NCBI GenBank assembly: GCA_022566435.1
Contig: JADFIX010000126.1
Span: 1-8,185, forward strand
DNA: 8,185 bases
Source of the DNA: Planctomycetota bacterium
GTDB taxonomy: Bacteria; Planctomycetota; Phycisphaerae; UBA1845
Reading direction: 5' to 3'
The notes under the pieces were generated by a model. The model did not search any database, was not told the DNA's origin, and saw nothing but the letters and a program-made list of their open reading frames with translations. How positions within the stretch are numbered: position 1 is the first letter of the stretch; every line of letters starts with the position of its first letter. Shown here piece after piece: positions 5,588 to 8,185 of the stretch. The position numbers and the translations under genes were made by a program.

Positions 5588-7942
5588 ATGACCCATCCAG
5601 ATCAGTTCGAACGGCTGGCAGCGCTGTTCGAGCACGCTCGCGGGCTAGAACCCGAAGCTCGCACCGCCTACCTCGATGACGCATGCCGCAATGTGCCCGA
5701 GCTGCGTGAACAAGTCGTGGCACTCCTGGCTCGTCATAATCGCGGCGGCGTGCTCGACGACCCAATCCAACCGACGGACCTATCTACAGGGCTCGCCCCG
5801 GAACGAATCGGTCACTTTCGAATCATCGACACCCTCGGTCGTGGCGGCATGGGCGTCGTGTATCGCGCCGAGCAGGATCACCCTCGACGGCAGGTCGCAC
5901 TGAAGATGATGCACACCGGATTGGTAACGGATGAACTGCGGCGGCGTTTCGAGTTCGAGACCAGCGTGCTCGCCCGTCTTCAGCACCCGGGCATCGCCCA
6001 AATCTACGAGGCCGGCACCTGGGACGCCGGGAGCGGTCCGAGACCGTTCTTCGCCATGGAACTAGTCGATGGCGTTACGTTGGACAGGTTCATCGCGCAA
6101 GCGCAGCCGTCGATCGAGGCGCGACTGGAGCTGTTCATCGCGATCTGCGACGCGGTCCAACACGCCCATCAAAAGGGCGTCATTCACCGCGACCTGAAGC
6201 CCGCGAACATCCTGGTGACCGAAGACAAGGTACCCAAGATCCTGGATTTCGGTGTCGCCCGCGCGACCGATGCCGACGTGCAGGCCACGCTGTACACCAC
6301 TCCCGGCCAACTCGTGGGCACGCTGGCGTACATGAGCCCCGAACAGGTGAGTTTGGCCACCGACCAACTCGATACGCGATCGGATGTGTATGCGCTCGGC
6401 GTGATCCTTTATGAACTTTTGTCGGGACGGTTGCCCTACGATCTGGGTGATGGCGCGATCGCCAGTGCGATTCGCGTGATCGAGGAATCCGAGCCGCGAT
6501 CGCTTACAACCGTCAGCCGCAATCTGCGTGGTGACCTCGAAACGATTGTCCGCAGGGCGTTACGAAAACGCCCGGAGGATCGGTATCAATCGGCGTCCGA
6601 TCTGGCGGCGGACATCCGCCGGTTCCTCGAACACCAGCCGATCGTCGCTCGTCCCGCGACGGCTCTGTACCAGTTGAGCCGGTTCGCGCGTCGTAATCGC
6701 GGTCTCGTGGCAGGCATGGCTGTTGCTTTGCTCGTGCTAGTCGTGGGCGCGGGAGCCGTGGCGTGGCAGGCCTCACGAGTGCGTGCCGAGGCACGTACAC
6801 GCCGGGACGTTGCGGATTTTCTGCGCGAAATGCTTACATCGATCGATCCGGCCAAGACCGCGGGCAAGCCGTTGACCGTGCGCGAGATGCTCGACGCCGC
6901 CGCAGCGCACCTACATGATCGTTTCGAGAACGCGCCGCTTGTACGGGGCGAACTCCAAGACACGATCGGTTGGACATACTATTTGCTCGGTGCCTTCGAG
7001 GATGCCGAGCGGCACCAGCGATCGGCGGTGGCGGATTTTGAGGCGGAGGCCGGCCCGCGCGGCGAACCCACGCTTCGGGCGATGGCGTTGCTCGGGCTAA
7101 CGTTGAGCCAGTTGGATCGTCTCGAGGAGGCCGAGGCGCTCCTACGCCAAGCGCAGCAACGGCTGAACGTGCCGGACTCTGAGGTCGCATCACGGATCCG
7201 CCAGAATCTTGCGATTGTACTGGACGATCTAGGACAGGACGATGAGGCGGAGCGCCTCTACCGAGAGGACTACGACTGGACGCGTGCCCGACACGGTGCC
7301 GGTCACGTCGACACGCTCACGGCGCAGAACAACCTGGGGAAAATGCTGCTGGAAATGCGTCGGTTCGATGAGGCGCTGCCGCTCATTGAGGAGTGCCTGG
7401 AACGAAGACGGGCCGTGCTCGGCGACGATAATCCATACACCATCGGCTCAATCGCCAATCTCGCGGCGCTGTATAGCAACATGGGACGCATCGACGAGGC
7501 CACGTTGTTGATACGCGAGGCCGCTGAGCGCAGCGAGCGCGTGCTCGGACCGGTACACATCAGCACGCTGCGGCGGCGTCAGAACCTTGTACGCGACGAG
7601 ATGAGGCACGGCAACTTCGATGCGGCGGTTCTGCAGGCACGCGCGTTGCTGACGACATGCGAACGCGAACTGGGACAAGCACATCGCGAAAGCCTCGCTG
7701 CGCTCGAAATCCTTGTCACGGCCACGGCCCTCGGTGGCGACATGGATTCTGCGGAGGCGCTGGCCCTCGAATGGTACGGCCGTCTAGAGTCTCAGCTTGG
7801 TTCCAAGCACCGCGCCACCGGACGCGTCGCGTTCCTGCTCCAGAACCTGTACGAGGAAATGGGGAGGTCGGATGACGAGGCTGCTTGGCGCCAGCGCGTT
7901 GAGGCGTCTTCGTTTCGGCGAGACGCCTCTTTTGGCGATTGA
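5588..7942 (+). CDS. Second membrane Hanks-type Ser/Thr kinase with TPR array
   Basis: The product is 784 residues from ATG 5588. ATG 5579 and GTG 5540 are in-frame alternatives. No start has a clear Shine-Dalgarno; 5588 is chosen because its N-terminus (MTHPDQFERLAALFE) lines up with the start of the first kinase. The kinase domain spans about 77-347: GRGGMG (84-89), Lys106 in VALK, Glu124, HRDLKPAN (200-207), DFG (220-222), GTLAYMSPEQ (244-253) and SDVYALGVILYELL (265-278). A membrane helix lies at about 373-393, after RFARRNRG. The linker FLREMLTSIDP...TVREMLDAAAA (411-440) follows, then about eight TPRs, five of them in 42-residue register from 571. It is a paralogue of the upstream kinase. 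It lacks the roughly 25-residue insertion after the ELL helix (near residues 304-350 of the first kinase) and has a shorter, more divergent TPR region, so it probably senses a different partner. All catalytic residues are present. Confidence 0.92.
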   Translation: MTHPDQFERLAALFEHARGLEPEARTAYLDDACRNVPELREQVVALLARHNRGGVLDDPIQPTDLSTGLAPERIGHFRIIDTLGRGGMGVVYRAEQDHPRRQVALKMMHTGLVTDELRRRFEFETSVLARLQHPGIAQIYEAGTWDAGSGPRPFFAMELVDGVTLDRFIAQAQPSIEARLELFIAICDAVQHAHQKGVIHRDLKPANILVTEDKVPKILDFGVARATDADVQATLYTTPGQLVGTLAYMSPEQVSLATDQLDTRSDVYALGVILYELLSGRLPYDLGDGAIASAIRVIEESEPRSLTTVSRNLRGDLETIVRRALRKRPEDRYQSASDLAADIRRFLEHQPIVARPATALYQLSRFARRNRGLVAGMAVALLVLVVGAGAVAWQASRVRAEARTRRDVADFLREMLTSIDPAKTAGKPLTVREMLDAAAAHLHDRFENAPLVRGELQDTIGWTYYLLGAFEDAERHQRSAVADFEAEAGPRGEPTLRAMALLGLTLSQLDRLEEAEALLRQAQQRLNVPDSEVASRIRQNLAIVLDDLGQDDEAERLYREDYDWTRARHGAGHVDTLTAQNNLGKMLLEMRRFDEALPLIEECLERRRAVLGDDNPYTIGSIANLAALYSNMGRIDEATLLIREAAERSERVLGPVHISTLRRRQNLVRDEMRHGNFDAAVLQARALLTTCERELGQAHRESLAALEILVTATALGGDMDSAEALALEWYGRLESQLGSKHRATGRVAFLLQNLYEEMGRSDDEAAWRQRVEASSFRRDASFGD

Positions 7943-7976
7943 CCGACCTGCGAGCGCCCCCGACAATACCGTTGGT

Positions 7977-8185
7977 ATGTCGAAGAAACACCGATCCTCG
8001 CGCAATGACGTCCCCGAACTCGCTCGAGAAGTCTACGACGACCTTCATCGGATCGCCGGCGAGTACCTGCGGCGAGAGCGCGCTGATCACACGCTGCAAC
8101 CGACGGCGCTCGTCCATGAAGCGTACCTGAAAGTGGCCAATCGCGACGAATGGAAGAGCGCCACCCACTTCCGCGCCGTGGCCTC
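7977..8185 (+). CDS. ECF RNA polymerase sigma factor, partial (3' end outside window)
   Basis: The frame is open from ATG 7977 to the window edge (69 complete codons). Region 2 is clear: VYDDLHRIAGEYLRRER followed by HTLQPTALVHEAYLKVAN, then HFRAVA. This is the same family as the sigma factor at 1496-2062. The visible N-terminus is about ten residues shorter than in that protein and lacks the first helix (LLDRMREGD-like). No conserved sequence is encoded upstream in frame, so the short start seems genuine. It begins 34 nt after the second kinase stop, and no terminator is visible between them, so co-transcription is likely. No strong Shine-Dalgarno precedes it. It may pair with the preceding kinase or with a further kinase beyond the window; the sequence does not decide this. 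Confidence 0.88.
   Translation, partial: MSKKHRSSRNDVPELAREVYDDLHRIAGEYLRRERADHTLQPTALVHEAYLKVANRDEWKSATHFRAVA

Overview
The window is GC-rich and gene-dense. It looks like a planctomycete chromosome segment, possibly from the Phycisphaerae side of the phylum. The family content supports this: ECF sigma factors with the HTLQPTALVHEAYL signature, Hanks-type Ser/Thr kinases with a C-terminal TPR array after one membrane segment, and an exported parallel beta-helix protein ending in an Asp-rich calcium-binding-like repeat. No rRNA, tRNA or CRISPR array was seen. The taxonomic call is inference from family content only.

Layout. Positions 1-984 (minus) hold the N-terminal 328 residues of an exported beta-helix protein; its C-terminus lies outside the window. 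Positions 985-1495 are a divergent intergenic region with candidate promoters in both directions and several palindromes. Positions 1496-2062 (plus) encode a complete ECF sigma factor. It overlaps by 8 nt a 955-residue membrane Ser/Thr kinase (2055-4922), so the two form a translationally coupled pair. Positions 4923-5587 hold no intact gene. They contain a perfect 21-bp inverted repeat (REP/MITE-like) abutting a broken minus-strand tyrosine-recombinase-like integrase start, which still has an excellent Shine-Dalgarno inside a predicted hairpin. Positions 5588-7942 (plus) encode a second, paralogous kinase of 784 residues. After 34 nt a second ECF sigma factor begins (7977) and runs off the window.

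How the genes may work together. Each kinase has an N-terminal helical region, a cytoplasmic kinase domain with all catalytic motifs, one membrane helix, a conserved linker and 42-residue TPRs. The likely picture is an envelope-sensing kinase that phosphorylates targets, possibly the adjacent ECF sigma factor. No classical anti-sigma factor is visible. ECF-kinase linkage is already described for planctomycetes, so this is not a new class of system. The less ordinary items are the tandem paralogous modules and the degraded integrase/inverted-repeat scar between them.
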